DNA from: Aeromonas bivalvium
GTDB lineage: Bacteria; Pseudomonadota; Gammaproteobacteria; Enterobacterales; Aeromonadaceae
Length of the DNA stretch: 37,899 nucleotides
Direction of reading: 5' to 3'
NCBI RefSeq assembly: GCF_000819765.1
Contig: NZ_CDBT01000061.1
Span: 85,648 to 123,546, forward strand
The position numbers and the translations under genes were made by a program. Shown here one piece after another: positions 1 to 8,147 of this stretch (position 1 is its first letter; each line of letters opens with the position of its first letter). Below the pieces are notes generated by a model. That model was given only the letters and a program-made list of their open reading frames with translations. It was not told where the DNA came from and made no database searches.

Positions 1-2217
1 GTCGCCCCGGGTACCGCCATCATCACGGGCACCCTGGGCGCCGAGAGCGCAACCCTGCTGGTCACCGTCACCAACGCCACCCTCAATACGGGAGGTCTGG
101 CCATTACCACCCCGCCCCTGACTCTGGCCGCCGGCCTGACCGGGCAACTCGCGGCCAGAGGCAGCTACAGTGACGGCAGCAGCCGTGATGTCACTGCCAG
201 CGTCAGCTGGTCCAGCAGCAACACGGCCGTTGCCACCGTGAATGCCACCGGCCTGATCACTGCCGTCTCCCCCGGCACCGCCACCATTGCGGGCACCCTG
301 GATGGCCAGACGGCAACCATCCTGGTCACTGTCACCAGCGCAACCCTCAACGCGGGCGGCTTGACCATTACCACCCCGCCCCTGACCCTGGCCGCCGGCC
401 TGACTGGCCAACTCGCGGCCAGAGGCAGCTACAGTGACGGCAGCAACCGTGAGGTCACCACCAATGTCAGCTGGACCAGCAACAATGCAGCCGTTGCCAC
501 CGTCGGCTTGCATACCGGCCTGGTCAGCGCCGTCGCTCCGGGTACCGCCACCATCACGGGGAGCCTCGGCGGGCAAAGCGCCACCATACAGGTCACTGTC
601 ACCAACGCCACCCTGGTCAGCGATGGCCTGGAACTGAGTACGGGAGCCCTGCTCGACACCCTGCCCGTCGGCACCACCACCCAGCTGACCGTCAGCGCCA
701 CCTTCAGCGATGGCAGCAGCCAGAACGTGACCGCCCTGTCGGCCCCCAACAGCAGCAATACCGGGGTCGCCACCGTCTCGCCCAGCGGGCTCATCACCGC
801 CGTGGCGCCGGGAAGCGCAAGCATCACCGCCAACTACGCAGGGCAGTCGAAGGCGCTGACCATCACGGTCACGCCCACCGTACTGGCCGGTATCCAGCTC
901 ACCCCCCCCGTCATCAGCCTGATTGAAGATCTGACCCAACCCCTGGTGGCCATCGGTCTGTTCGACAACGGCACCACCTCGGACATCACGGATCTGGTGG
1001 CCTGGACGGTCGCCCCGGTCGATGCCGCCCTGGTGAGTAGCGACGGCCTGCTGACAGCCCTGCTGCCCACAGTGGGAGGCACGGTCAAGGCCACCCTGAA
1101 CGGTATCGACAGCAACCTGGCACAGCTGGATATCACCTCGGCCACTCTGGATCACCTCGATATCCTGGATGTCCCCGTCAACCTGGTCGCCGGGCTGCTC
1201 TCCCAGCTCAGGGTCAATGCCGTCTATAACAACGGTCTGGTGGTGGATGTCACCAGTCAGGCGAACTGGAGCAGCAGCAATCCCCTGGTGGCGACCGTGG
1301 TCAATGGCCTGGTCACCAGTCTGCTGCCCGGCTCAGTGACCCTGACGGCCGAAGTCGGAGGGATCAGCAACACGGTAACCCTCAACGTCGGCAACCCCAG
1401 CCTGGACAGCCTGACGGTACAGGGAGATCTCAGTGACCTGCCCTTCGGGATCCAGCGTCAGCTGAGGGCCTTCGCCAAATACTCCAACTCGGCGACACCG
1501 GTCGATGTCACCGGTCAGGCCCAGTGGAGCAGCAGCAACCCGAGCGTGATCGCCGTTGGCAACCTGTCGAACAAGGGGCGGATAGAGGCCAAGGCCAGCA
1601 GCGGCACGGCCACCATCAGCGCCAGCCTCAATGGTGTCAACAGCCTGCCGACGGCTCCTATCACGGCGGCCCCCTCGGTGGTCAATGCGGTGGTCATTGC
1701 GGGCGGCAGCTCGGGCACACTGATCGTCGGCACCAGCGTGCAGCTCTCCGCCCAGGCCAGCCTGAGCGGCGTGGGCAGCCCGCAGGACGTGACCAACCTC
1801 ACCAGCTGGGTCAGCAGCAACAGCAGCGTATTGACCGTGACCCAGCAAGGCCTGGTCACCGCCGTCGGTCCGGGCACGGCCACCATCACGGGCACCTACT
1901 CAGGCGTCAGTGGCAACCAGGCATTTACCGTGTCTGCCGCCAGCCTGGATAGTCTGACGCTGACCTGCACCAAGGGGCTGGTGGTCGAGTTGCTGGGGAT
2001 CCCGGTCGCCAACCTGATCAGCCTGCAGGCCACGGGTCACTACAACAACGGCTCGAGCCAGGATCTCACCAACGTGGCGAACTGGACCCAGAACGGCGCT
2101 CCCATCAGCGTCAACCTCGGCTCCACCAGAACCGTACTGTTGAGCGATACCGTCACCTATGGCGCCAGCAAGGATGGCGTGAGCGGCACAGTGACCGCCC
2201 TCGCCGATTGCCTCTAG
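1..2217 (+). CDS. Ig-like (BID_2/Big-2 type) repeat surface protein, 3' part
   Basis: The frame is open from base 1 to the TAG at 2215-2217, so the true start lies outside the window and the 738 residues here are only the C-terminal part. About eight repeats of 80-90 residues are visible. Each carries the signature of bacterial Ig-like group 2 domains: SDGS, then V(S/T)W(S/T)SSN, then a VATV element, then AVAPGTATITG. Such tandem domains build long stalks of secreted or outer-membrane adhesins and invasin-like proteins. The first repeats are nearly identical at DNA level and later ones diverge. The only cysteines I see are in the last domain (LTC near its start and ADCL at the very end), so a disulfide may close the C-terminal module. 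No C-terminal anchor or sorting motif is apparent. Function as an adhesin is inferred from the architecture; the ligand and the export route cannot be read from this fragment. Confidence 0.85.
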   Translation, partial: VAPGTAIITGTLGAESATLLVTVTNATLNTGGLAITTPPLTLAAGLTGQLAARGSYSDGSSRDVTASVSWSSSNTAVATVNATGLITAVSPGTATIAGTLDGQTATILVTVTSATLNAGGLTITTPPLTLAAGLTGQLAARGSYSDGSNREVTTNVSWTSNNAAVATVGLHTGLVSAVAPGTATITGSLGGQSATIQVTVTNATLVSDGLELSTGALLDTLPVGTTTQLTVSATFSDGSSQNVTALSAPNSSNTGVATVSPSGLITAVAPGSASITANYAGQSKALTITVTPTVLAGIQLTPPVISLIEDLTQPLVAIGLFDNGTTSDITDLVAWTVAPVDAALVSSDGLLTALLPTVGGTVKATLNGIDSNLAQLDITSATLDHLDILDVPVNLVAGLLSQLRVNAVYNNGLVVDVTSQANWSSSNPLVATVVNGLVTSLLPGSVTLTAEVGGISNTVTLNVGNPSLDSLTVQGDLSDLPFGIQRQLRAFAKYSNSATPVDVTGQAQWSSSNPSVIAVGNLSNKGRIEAKASSGTATISASLNGVNSLPTAPITAAPSVVNAVVIAGGSSGTLIVGTSVQLSAQASLSGVGSPQDVTNLTSWVSSNSSVLTVTQQGLVTAVGPGTATITGTYSGVSGNQAFTVSAASLDSLTLTCTKGLVVELLGIPVANLISLQATGHYNNGSSQDLTNVANWTQNGAPISVNLGSTRTVLLSDTVTYGASKDGVSGTVTALADCL
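79..606 (+). repeat. 264-bp direct repeat inside the Ig-like gene
   Basis: Bases 79-342 and 343-606 are two near-identical 264-bp (88-codon) units, for example around GCGGCCAGAGGCAGCTACAG at 151 and at 415. Bases 1-78 match the end of the same unit. The period is a whole number of codons, so gain or loss of units keeps the frame. From about 607 onward the repeats are recognisable only at protein level. Confidence 0.9.
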
Positions 2218-2239
2218 TGACCCATCACTCCCAGCTCGA

Positions 2240-2265
2240 AGGGCTCCGATAAGGAGCCCTTTTTC
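2240..2265 (+). terminator. Rho-independent terminator after the Ig-like gene
   Basis: A perfect 8-bp stem (AGGGCTCC 2240-2247 with GGAGCCCT 2253-2260) and a 5-nt loop are followed by TTTTC. It lies 23 bp after the stop codon. Confidence 0.85.
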
Positions 2266-2346
2266 ATGGCACTGGCGCCCAAGCCGTACTCCGCCCCTCT
2301 CTTCTGCGCAAGCGTTCAAAAAATCACCGCATCCCGAACCGGGTTC

Positions 2347-2355
2347 TGGTACAAT
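2347..2355 (+). promoter_or_regulatory. Candidate extended -10 promoter of dbpA
   Basis: TGGTACAAT is a good extended -10 element (TGn plus a TATAAT-like hexamer), 51 bp before the dbpA start. No convincing -35 hexamer is present at the right spacing, as is common for extended -10 promoters. Confidence 0.5.
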
Positions 2356-2406
2356 GCGCGCCCTTGCGCACGACGCAGCCCGTTTTCTCCGATATAGAGT
2401 CCTTTT

Positions 2407-3786
2407 GTGAACAACAGCGAATTTAGCAGTCTCAATCTCTCCCCCGCCCTGCAAGAAAACCTCACCAGCCTGGGTTACCTGCAGATGACCCCGATCCAGG
2501 CCCAGAGCCTGCCCCTGGTACTCGAGGGCAAAGACCTGATCGCCAAGGCAAAAACCGGCAGCGGCAAGACAGCCGCCTTCGCCCTCGGCCTGCTCTCCCG
2601 CCTCAACGTCAACCGTGTCGACGTACAGGCCCTGGTGCTCTGTCCGACCCGCGAGCTGGCGGATCAGGTGGCCCAGGAGATCCGTCGTCTGGCCCGCGCC
2701 CTGCCGAACGTCAAGCTGGTGACCCTGTGTGGCGGCACCCCGACCGCCCCCCAGTCCGCCACCCTGGGCTTTGGTGCCCACATCGCCGTCGGCACCCCGG
2801 GTCGCATCCTCAAGCACCTGGAGCAGGGCACCCTGGAGCTCTCCAGCCTGGAGACCCTGGTACTGGACGAAGCGGATCGCATGCTGGACATGGGCTTTGG
2901 CGAAGACATCAACAAGGTGATCCGCCATGCGCCCGAGCGCCGTCAGACCCTGCTGTTCTCCGCCACTTATCCGGAGGGGATAGCCCAGATGAGCCGCGGC
3001 GTGCAGCGCAATCCGGTCGAGGTGAGCGTGGAGTCCCTGCACGAGGGCAGCGCCATCGAACAGAAGCTGTATGAAGTGCCGGCCGGTCAGCGCCTCGACG
3101 CCCTCACCTGGCTGCTGAGCCACCATCAGCCGAGCTCCTGCGTGGTGTTCTGCAACACCAAGCGCTCCTGCAACGACGTGGCCGATCACCTGGCCGCCAA
3201 GGGTTTCTCGGCCCTGGCGCTGAACGGCGATCTGGAGCAGCGGGAGCGGGATCAGGTATTGGTGCGCTTCGCCAACGGCAGCGCCACCATACTGGTCGCC
3301 ACCGACGTGGCGGCCCGGGGTCTCGACATCAAGGAGCTGGGCGCCGTCATCAACTACGAGCTGACCTACGACCCTGAAGTGCATGTGCACCGCATCGGCC
3401 GTACCGGTCGTGCCGGCCAGCAGGGCCTGGCCCTGAGCCTGTATCAGCCCAACGAAGCCCAGCGCGTCAACCTGATCGAGGAGTACCAGCAGGCCCCCAT
3501 GCCACTGGGGGATCTCGATACTCTGGGTCGCGACATCAAGCCGATAGCGCCGCAGATGGTGACCCTCTCCATCGATGCGGGCCGCAAGACCAAGGTGCGG
3601 GCCGGTGACATCCTGGGGGCCCTGACCGGCGAAGGTGGCATTGCCGGCAGCGACGTGGGCAAGATCCAGATCGCCGAGCAGTACTCCTACGTGGCGGTCA
3701 AGCGTCAGGTGGCGAGCGCCGCCCTCAAGCGGCTGCAGGAAGGCAAGATCAAGGGGCGCAGCTACCGCGCCCGCAAACTGGGCTAA
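2407..3786 (+). CDS. dbpA: ATP-dependent RNA helicase DbpA
   Basis: This 459-residue DEAD-box helicase matches the usual size of DbpA (about 457 aa in E. coli), which remodels 23S rRNA around helix 92 during assembly of the large ribosomal subunit. All core motifs are visible: Q motif with GYLQMTPIQ (23-31), Walker A AKTGSGKT (48-55), PTREL (80-84), TPGR (130-133), DEAD (154-157), SAT (185-187), then ARGLDI and HRIGRTGRAG in the second RecA domain. The last 75 or so residues, rich in K and R with GDILGALTGE and VGKIQI, correspond to the DbpA-type RNA-binding domain that gives rRNA specificity. The start is GTG at 2407, placed just before the Q-motif region at the length normal for the family. 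It is a monocistronic gene flanked by terminators. Confidence 0.96.
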   Translation: MNNSEFSSLNLSPALQENLTSLGYLQMTPIQAQSLPLVLEGKDLIAKAKTGSGKTAAFALGLLSRLNVNRVDVQALVLCPTRELADQVAQEIRRLARALPNVKLVTLCGGTPTAPQSATLGFGAHIAVGTPGRILKHLEQGTLELSSLETLVLDEADRMLDMGFGEDINKVIRHAPERRQTLLFSATYPEGIAQMSRGVQRNPVEVSVESLHEGSAIEQKLYEVPAGQRLDALTWLLSHHQPSSCVVFCNTKRSCNDVADHLAAKGFSALALNGDLEQRERDQVLVRFANGSATILVATDVAARGLDIKELGAVINYELTYDPEVHVHRIGRTGRAGQQGLALSLYQPNEAQRVNLIEEYQQAPMPLGDLDTLGRDIKPIAPQMVTLSIDAGRKTKVRAGDILGALTGEGGIAGSDVGKIQIAEQYSYVAVKRQVASAALKRLQEGKIKGRSYRARKLG

Positions 3787-3813
3787 GGTGCTTAACAAGC
3801 CGTTGGCCAGACC

Positions 3814-3840
3814 ACAGGCGCCTGACAGGCGCCTGTTTCA
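3814..3840 (+). terminator. Terminator after dbpA
   Basis: A perfect 10-bp stem, ACAGGCGCCT (3814-3823) with AGGCGCCTGT (3827-3836), has a 3-nt loop and is followed by TTTCAT. It separates dbpA from the cysteine-cluster gene. Confidence 0.75.
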
Positions 3841-3873
3841 TATCATTCGCCGCCATGCGGCAAGACAGGTGAC

Positions 3874-4164
3874 ATGACCCAAGCAACCCAGAGCGATGTG
3901 AGCTGCCAGAACTGCGAAGCCTGCTGCTGTCGCCTCGAAGTGATGCTCTTTACCGATACCGGCGTACCGGAGCGCTATGTGCTCGATCGGGAAGGGGAGA
4001 TCCCCGTGATGCGCCGGCTGGACGATGGCTGGTGTGCGGCGCTGGACCGCAACACCATGATGTGCCGCATCTATGAGGTGCGGCCCCTTATCTGCCGCGA
4101 GTTCGAGATGGGCGAACCCGATTGCGTCGACGAGCGGGACAAGTGGTTTATCAAGCTGGAGTGA
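3874..4164 (+). CDS. YkgJ-family cysteine-cluster (CxxCxxCC) protein
   Basis: This 96-residue protein has the N-terminal CQNCEACCC cluster (residues 11-19) and further cysteines at 54, 64, 74 and 84. That is the pattern of the YkgJ / UPF0153 family of putative zinc- or iron-chelating proteins. WCAALD, CRIYEVRPLICR and the DCVDERDKW tail fit the family. No enzymatic role is established for these proteins, so the function is unknown beyond likely metal binding. The ATG at 3874 follows AGGTG. The 3' end of the gene has been copied twice in tandem directly downstream (4165-4402), and both copies are non-functional fragments. The intact copy has a normal C-terminus and appears complete. Confidence 0.85.
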   Translation: MTQATQSDVSCQNCEACCCRLEVMLFTDTGVPERYVLDREGEIPVMRRLDDGWCAALDRNTMMCRIYEVRPLICREFEMGEPDCVDERDKWFIKLE

Positions 4165-4402
4165 AGCCCACATGCCGCCATGTACCTACCCCGTGAGGTA
4201 CGGCAACTGTCTGCCGTAAATACAAGATGGGCGAGCCAGACTGCGTCGACGAGCGGGACAAGTGGTTTATCAAGCTGGAGTGAGACCCACATGACGCCAT
4301 GTGCCCACCCCACGAGGTACGGCAACTGTCTGCCGTAAATGCAAGATGGGCGAGCCAGATTGCGTCGACGAGCGGGACAAGTAGTTTATCACGCTGGAGT
4401 GA
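4046..4402 (+). repeat. 119-bp tandem triplication of the cysteine-cluster gene 3' end
   Basis: The last ~119 bp of the gene (copy A, to the TGA at 4162-4164) are followed by copy B (4165-4283) and copy C (4284-4402), each ending in the equivalent TGA exactly 119 bp later. The 3' half, coding MGEPDCVDERDK, is almost unchanged in all three. Copies B and C share changes in the 5' half (CGGCAACTGTCTGCCGTAAA) and a 1-bp deletion that breaks the frame, so C most likely arose from B. Copy C also has a TAG in place of the TGG tryptophan codon. B and C are therefore decayed gene fragments. The convergent gene at 4389-4796 ends inside copy C. Confidence 0.9.
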
Positions 4403-4796
4403 GATCGCTTGGCTCAGCACCCAGCTGCTGTTCCAGCCAGCGCAGCGCCTCATCGGCTCCTTGCGTGTAATGGATGGCCTTGAACGGCAAGGCGCCAAAC
4501 ACCTGCTCGGCCAGGTAGCGCTTGAAGTGACCCGATAGCACCACGGCCAGGTATGCGCAGCCATGGGCGGCACACCAGGCAAACTGGCCACGAAAATGCG
4601 CCAGCACCTCGGGCCCTGCCGCCTCGAACTCGGTGGCATCTTCGAGCAGGGCCCAGGCCGCACTGCCCAACTCCTGCACTCTGGCCTGAAAATCGGCCTC
4701 ATAGGATCTGGCCCCGGCCAGATTGAAGGGCCCTTTCGGCCGACATATCAATATCCGCCCCCGCTGTTCCATCTCGAACTGACCATGCACCTGCAC
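4389..4796 (-). CDS. Conserved hypothetical protein, possibly STAS-like
   Basis: This 135-residue protein starts at GTG 4796, preceded by GAGAGGA at good spacing. I do not recognise a named family. Alternating beta and alpha segments (GRILICRPKGPFN, then WALLEDATEFE, then YLAVVLSG, then a C-terminal EALRWLEQQLG helix) resemble the small alpha/beta fold of STAS or SpoIIAA-like proteins, but that is only a shape resemblance. It has no signal peptide, no membrane segment and two cysteines. Its last five residues (DLTPA) and its stop codon are encoded inside copy C of the 119-bp repeat on the opposite strand, so the C-terminus may have been altered when the repeat formed. It is convergent with the cysteine-cluster gene. 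Confidence 0.6.
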   Translation of the reverse strand: MQVHGQFEMEQRGRILICRPKGPFNLAGARSYEADFQARVQELGSAAWALLEDATEFEAAGPEVLAHFRGQFAWCAAHGCAYLAVVLSGHFKRYLAEQVFGALPFKAIHYTQGADEALRWLEQQLGAEPSDLTPA

Positions 4797-4909
4797 CCTG
4801 CGTTCCTCTCGCGGCTTGTTTCGGTCGCTATTCTGATGACTTTGACATCAAGATGCCAGCCGTGCGGCGCCTCTCCCTCATTCGTCATCGCCCTGCCAGC
4901 TTTGTAACA

Positions 4910-4939
4910 TTGCAGTTAACAAAACCTTGCTGCTATGAT
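4910..4939 (+). promoter_or_regulatory. Candidate sigma-70 promoter of the PepSY gene
   Basis: TTGCAG (4910-4915) and TATGAT (4934-4939) are separated by 18 bp, in an AT-richer stretch 56 bp before the GTG start of the PepSY gene. No clear Fur box was found nearby. Confidence 0.5.
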
Positions 4940-4995
4940 GCGCACGCCAAACCTTCCACCAGCTATAAGGTTCTTATCTTCCCTAGGAGTGTCGT

Positions 4996-6369
4996 GTGAA
5001 TAATAAGGATGTCAGTCGTTATCAGAGAATATGGCGTTGGCACTTCTATGCCGGTCTGTTTGTTGCCCCCTTCCTGATCCTGCTCTCCCTGACCGGGATC
5101 ATCTATCTGTTTCAGCCCCAGCTCGATCGCCTCATGTATGCCGAACTGCAGACCGTCACCCCTGGCCTGCAGCGCATGGATGCCGACTTCCTGGTCAACA
5201 AGGCCCACGGCTCCCTGCCCGGCAGCGAGATAGTGAAGTACATTCCCGCCCCGGCGCCGGATCGCAGCGATCAACTGGTGGTGCGCCATCAGGGCCAGGA
5301 GTTGACTCTCTTCATCGACCCCATCCGCGGCACCCTGCTCGGCAGCCAGGACAATCAATACAACCTCCAGGCCATGGCGCGCGCCCTGCACGCCGACCTC
5401 ATGCTGGGCACCACTGGGGATCGGCTGATCGAGCTCGCCGCAGGCTGGGGCCTGGTGCTGGTCGGCACGGGTCTCTATCTGTGGTGGCCCCGCAAGGGGC
5501 CCGGCATGCAGGGGCTGCTCTGGCCAAGGCGGGACCAGAAGGGTCGCCTCTGGTGGCGCGACATGCACGCCGTGGTCGGCTTCTGGGGCGCCGGCTTCCT
5601 CATACTGCTCTTGCTGACCGGCATGACCTGGACCGGCTTTTGGGGGGACAAGTTCGCCGGGGTCTGGAACCGCTTCCCGGCCCAGATGTGGAACCAGGTT
5701 CCCACCTCGACCCCGCTGACCCGCACCCTGAATCACGCCCATGAGCAGACGGTGCCCTGGGCGGTGGAAACCCTGCCCATGCCGGAATCCGCAACCCATG
5801 ACCACAGCGCCATGGGTCATGCCGCAGGCCCGGCCGAGCCCGGCCGCATCAGCTGGCAACAGGTAGTGGAAACCGCCTCCGGTCGCCAGGTGCAACCCGG
5901 TTACAGCATCACGCCGCCAGCGGGATCCAAGGGGGTGTTCACCCTCTCGGTCTTTGCCGATGATCCGCGCAACGATGCCACCCTGCATCTGGATCAATAC
6001 AGCGGCAAGGTGCTGGCCGATGTGCGCTGGCAGGATTACGGCCCGGTCGCCAAGGCGGTCGAGACCGGCGTCATGCTGCACATGGGCAAGATGTACGGCT
6101 GGCCCCATCAGCTGGCCATGCTGCTCATCTGCCTGATGATCTTGCTGAGCTCGGTCAGCGGTCTCTGGATCTGGTGGCGCCGTCGTCCGGCGGGTCGCCT
6201 CGGGGTGCCCCCCCTGCCCAGTCCGCTGCCCTCCTTGCGTGGCGCCCTGGTGCTGCTGATCCTGCTTGGCCTCGCCTTCCCCCTGGTCGGCGCCTCCATG
6301 CTGGTGATCTGGCTGCTCGACAGCCTGCTGCTCACCCGCCTGGGTGCGCCCCTGGCGCGGCTGAGGTAA
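4996..6369 (+). CDS. PepSY-associated transmembrane protein
   Basis: This 457-residue inner-membrane protein belongs to the PepSY_TM family, often linked to metal or siderophore-iron handling and flavin reductase-like proteins. The opening R-x-W-x-W-H-F-Y-A-G-L region leads into the first helix (about 14-37). Further membrane segments lie at about 144-165, 191-215, 371-394 and 416-449, the last long enough for two spans. A large periplasmic-type region lies between the third and fourth segments. That region carries a His/Met cluster, HDHSAMGH at 268-275, like the copper-binding motifs of CopA/CopB/PcoB proteins. The start is GTG 4996 with AGGAG seven bases upstream. Substrate is unknown. The His/Met motif makes a copper or iron role plausible, as inference only. 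The gene stands alone and shares a bidirectional terminator with the amylase-family gene. Confidence 0.85.
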   Translation: MNNKDVSRYQRIWRWHFYAGLFVAPFLILLSLTGIIYLFQPQLDRLMYAELQTVTPGLQRMDADFLVNKAHGSLPGSEIVKYIPAPAPDRSDQLVVRHQGQELTLFIDPIRGTLLGSQDNQYNLQAMARALHADLMLGTTGDRLIELAAGWGLVLVGTGLYLWWPRKGPGMQGLLWPRRDQKGRLWWRDMHAVVGFWGAGFLILLLLTGMTWTGFWGDKFAGVWNRFPAQMWNQVPTSTPLTRTLNHAHEQTVPWAVETLPMPESATHDHSAMGHAAGPAEPGRISWQQVVETASGRQVQPGYSITPPAGSKGVFTLSVFADDPRNDATLHLDQYSGKVLADVRWQDYGPVAKAVETGVMLHMGKMYGWPHQLAMLLICLMILLSSVSGLWIWWRRRPAGRLGVPPLPSPLPSLRGALVLLILLGLAFPLVGASMLVIWLLDSLLLTRLGAPLARLR

Positions 6370-6383
6370 GTCGGCATCCATCA

Positions 6384-6408
6384 AAAAGGGCCCCATCGGG
6401 GCCCTTTT
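6384..6408. terminator. Bidirectional terminator between the PepSY and GH13 genes
   Basis: An 11-bp perfect stem, AAAAGGGCCCC (6384-6394) with GGGGCCCTTTT (6398-6408), has a 3-nt loop. A-tract and T-tract on the two sides let it act for both convergent genes. Confidence 0.9.
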
Positions 6409-6412
6409 CTGT

Positions 6413-8023
6413 TCACTCCAGCCGCAGAAAGCGACCGGTGAGGGGCGGCAGGTCCACCGTCAAGCTGCTACCCCCCATGGCCAGGCGCTCGCCGCTCTGC
6501 AGATCCACCAGGGCGCTGCCGCTGCGCAGCTTGGCCAGAGGCAGGCTGTAGCTCTGGGGCGTGGTGGAGACGTTGAGCAGGTAGACTACTTGCTCGCCCG
6601 CCGTCTGCTTGATGTCGCCATAGACGCTCCCCTCGGCCACCAGCTTGACTCGCTCCCCCTGATAGAGGGCGGGGTGGGCGGCGCGCAGGGCCATCAGCTG
6701 GCTGAGCCACTGTTTCAGCTCGCTCTGCTCCCTGCTCGGCACGAAACCGGTGACACCGGGCACCTTGCCGTCGCTGCGGGCCACGTGATCGTCGCACAAT
6801 CCCTGGGCCGCACAGTCGCCCCCCACCTGATTGGCAAAGCCAGGCACCTCGTCGCCGAACTCCTCGCCGTAGTAGAGGGTGATGGGGCCGGAGTGGGCCG
6901 CCAGGAAGCTGAAGGCCGCCTTGTGGCGCTGCCAGTAGTCCGCCCCATTGAAGTTGCCCCGCTCCAGCAGATCGCCGAAGCGCACCAGATCGTGGTTGCC
7001 CAGCATCAGGTTGGGCATGGCATGGTCCGGGTAGTTCTCCACCTTGTTCCAGCTGGCGTCGAGCACGCTGGCCCCCTGCCCGCCCTTGCCGGACTCCTCC
7101 ACCGCCAGCGCCTGCACCAGGCCATAGCGCAGCGGGAAGTCGAACGCCGAGGAGAGCGCCGGGTTGTCGCTGCTGCCATACGCCTGGGCGCGGATCTCGT
7201 CGGCCCCCTTCCACACCTCCCCCACCAGGTAGCCAAGCGTGCCCCACTGCTGGCCGGCCGCCTTGCGCGTTGCGCTGGCCTGCGCCACCTCGGCGCGAAT
7301 GGCGCGCCAGTCATCCAGCCCCAGCTGATAGGCCTGATCGAGGCGCCAGCCGTCGATGCCGTACTGCTGGACCCAGTAGCGGGCCACCTCCTTGAAGTAG
7401 GCGAGGCTCTCGGGCTGGCTGTAATCCACCAGCTGGCCCGGATAACCGGCACCGCCGCTCTTGAGGGCGGGCAGGCGTCCCTCTGGCGAGGGCTTGCTCA
7501 CCCCCACCCTGCCCACGTGGCCGAAGACACCGTCGAGGAAGACGTAGAGGCCGCGCTGGTGGGCCGCGTCCACCAGGGTCTTGAGCTGGGCGTTGCTGCC
7601 GAAGTGGGGGTCCACGTTGAAGAAGTCGCAGGCGAAATAGCCGGTGGCATCCAGCCGATCGTCCCCGGCTTGACCGGCGCAGGAGTCGAACACAGGGGTG
7701 AGCCAGATGGCGTTGACGTTGAGGCTCTTGATGTGGTCCAGGCTGTCGATGATCCCCTGCAGATCGCCGTTGTGCCTGGAGGGGCCGTAGCCGACGCCGT
7801 AGTTGGCACTGCCGTCGCCGTCCACGAAGGACTCCACCATCACCTGATAGGTGCGCAGGTTGCAGGCCGGCTGGTCATCGCCGTAGCAGGCGCGACTGGC
7901 CGGGGCAGGGGGCGGATTGGCCGAGGGGGGCTGGGGTTCGCTGCCGGATCCCCCGCTGCCGCACGCAGTCAATAACAGGGCGGCCCCGATGAGGCCGCCA
8001 TGGCGCAACCATCCTTGTTTCAT
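6413..8023 (-). CDS. GH13 alpha-amylase-family lipoprotein
   Basis: This 536-residue glycoside hydrolase of the alpha-amylase superfamily has a lipoprotein signal peptide. The ATG at 8023 gives a positive N-terminus (MKQGWLRHGG), a hydrophobic core and the lipobox LLTAC with Cys21. An in-frame start 18 codons earlier would spoil this signal. A Gly/Ser/Pro-rich linker (about 22-45) precedes the barrel. Catalytic elements are visible: GWRLDQ with nucleophile Asp229, VGEVW with acid/base Glu269, and GNHD with Asp345. Conserved region I reads LDGVFGH, where many amylases have an Asn before the His. Substrate is presumably a starch-like alpha-glucan at the cell surface or in the periplasm, but the exact specificity (amylase or another GH13 activity) cannot be told. 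It is monocistronic. Confidence 0.88.
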   Translation of the reverse strand: MKQGWLRHGGLIGAALLLTACGSGGSGSEPQPPSANPPPAPASRACYGDDQPACNLRTYQVMVESFVDGDGSANYGVGYGPSRHNGDLQGIIDSLDHIKSLNVNAIWLTPVFDSCAGQAGDDRLDATGYFACDFFNVDPHFGSNAQLKTLVDAAHQRGLYVFLDGVFGHVGRVGVSKPSPEGRLPALKSGGAGYPGQLVDYSQPESLAYFKEVARYWVQQYGIDGWRLDQAYQLGLDDWRAIRAEVAQASATRKAAGQQWGTLGYLVGEVWKGADEIRAQAYGSSDNPALSSAFDFPLRYGLVQALAVEESGKGGQGASVLDASWNKVENYPDHAMPNLMLGNHDLVRFGDLLERGNFNGADYWQRHKAAFSFLAAHSGPITLYYGEEFGDEVPGFANQVGGDCAAQGLCDDHVARSDGKVPGVTGFVPSREQSELKQWLSQLMALRAAHPALYQGERVKLVAEGSVYGDIKQTAGEQVVYLLNVSTTPQSYSLPLAKLRSGSALVDLQSGERLAMGGSSLTVDLPPLTGRFLRLE

Positions 8024-8147
8024 TGTTATGTTCCCGCTGTGGTGAGATTGGCGCAAAATGCGCCAGCCTGGGGCCATGATAACGGCCTCGCCAGGGCGGG
8101 TCTGTGACTGAAAACGTTACCTGACTCAAGGCGTTAGCCTGTCGCAC

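Noticed and set aside
1900..3798. 632-codon minus-strand frame opposite dbpA
   Set aside because: It is the antisense shadow of a clear DEAD-box helicase in GC-rich DNA; its sequence is compositionally odd (A/G/Q/H-rich) with no domain.
4071..4702. Minus-strand frames across the 119-bp repeats (84 and 183 codons)
   Set aside because: They exist only because the repeat unit is open in that frame, and they contain internal copies of the same antisense string. No RBS or family.
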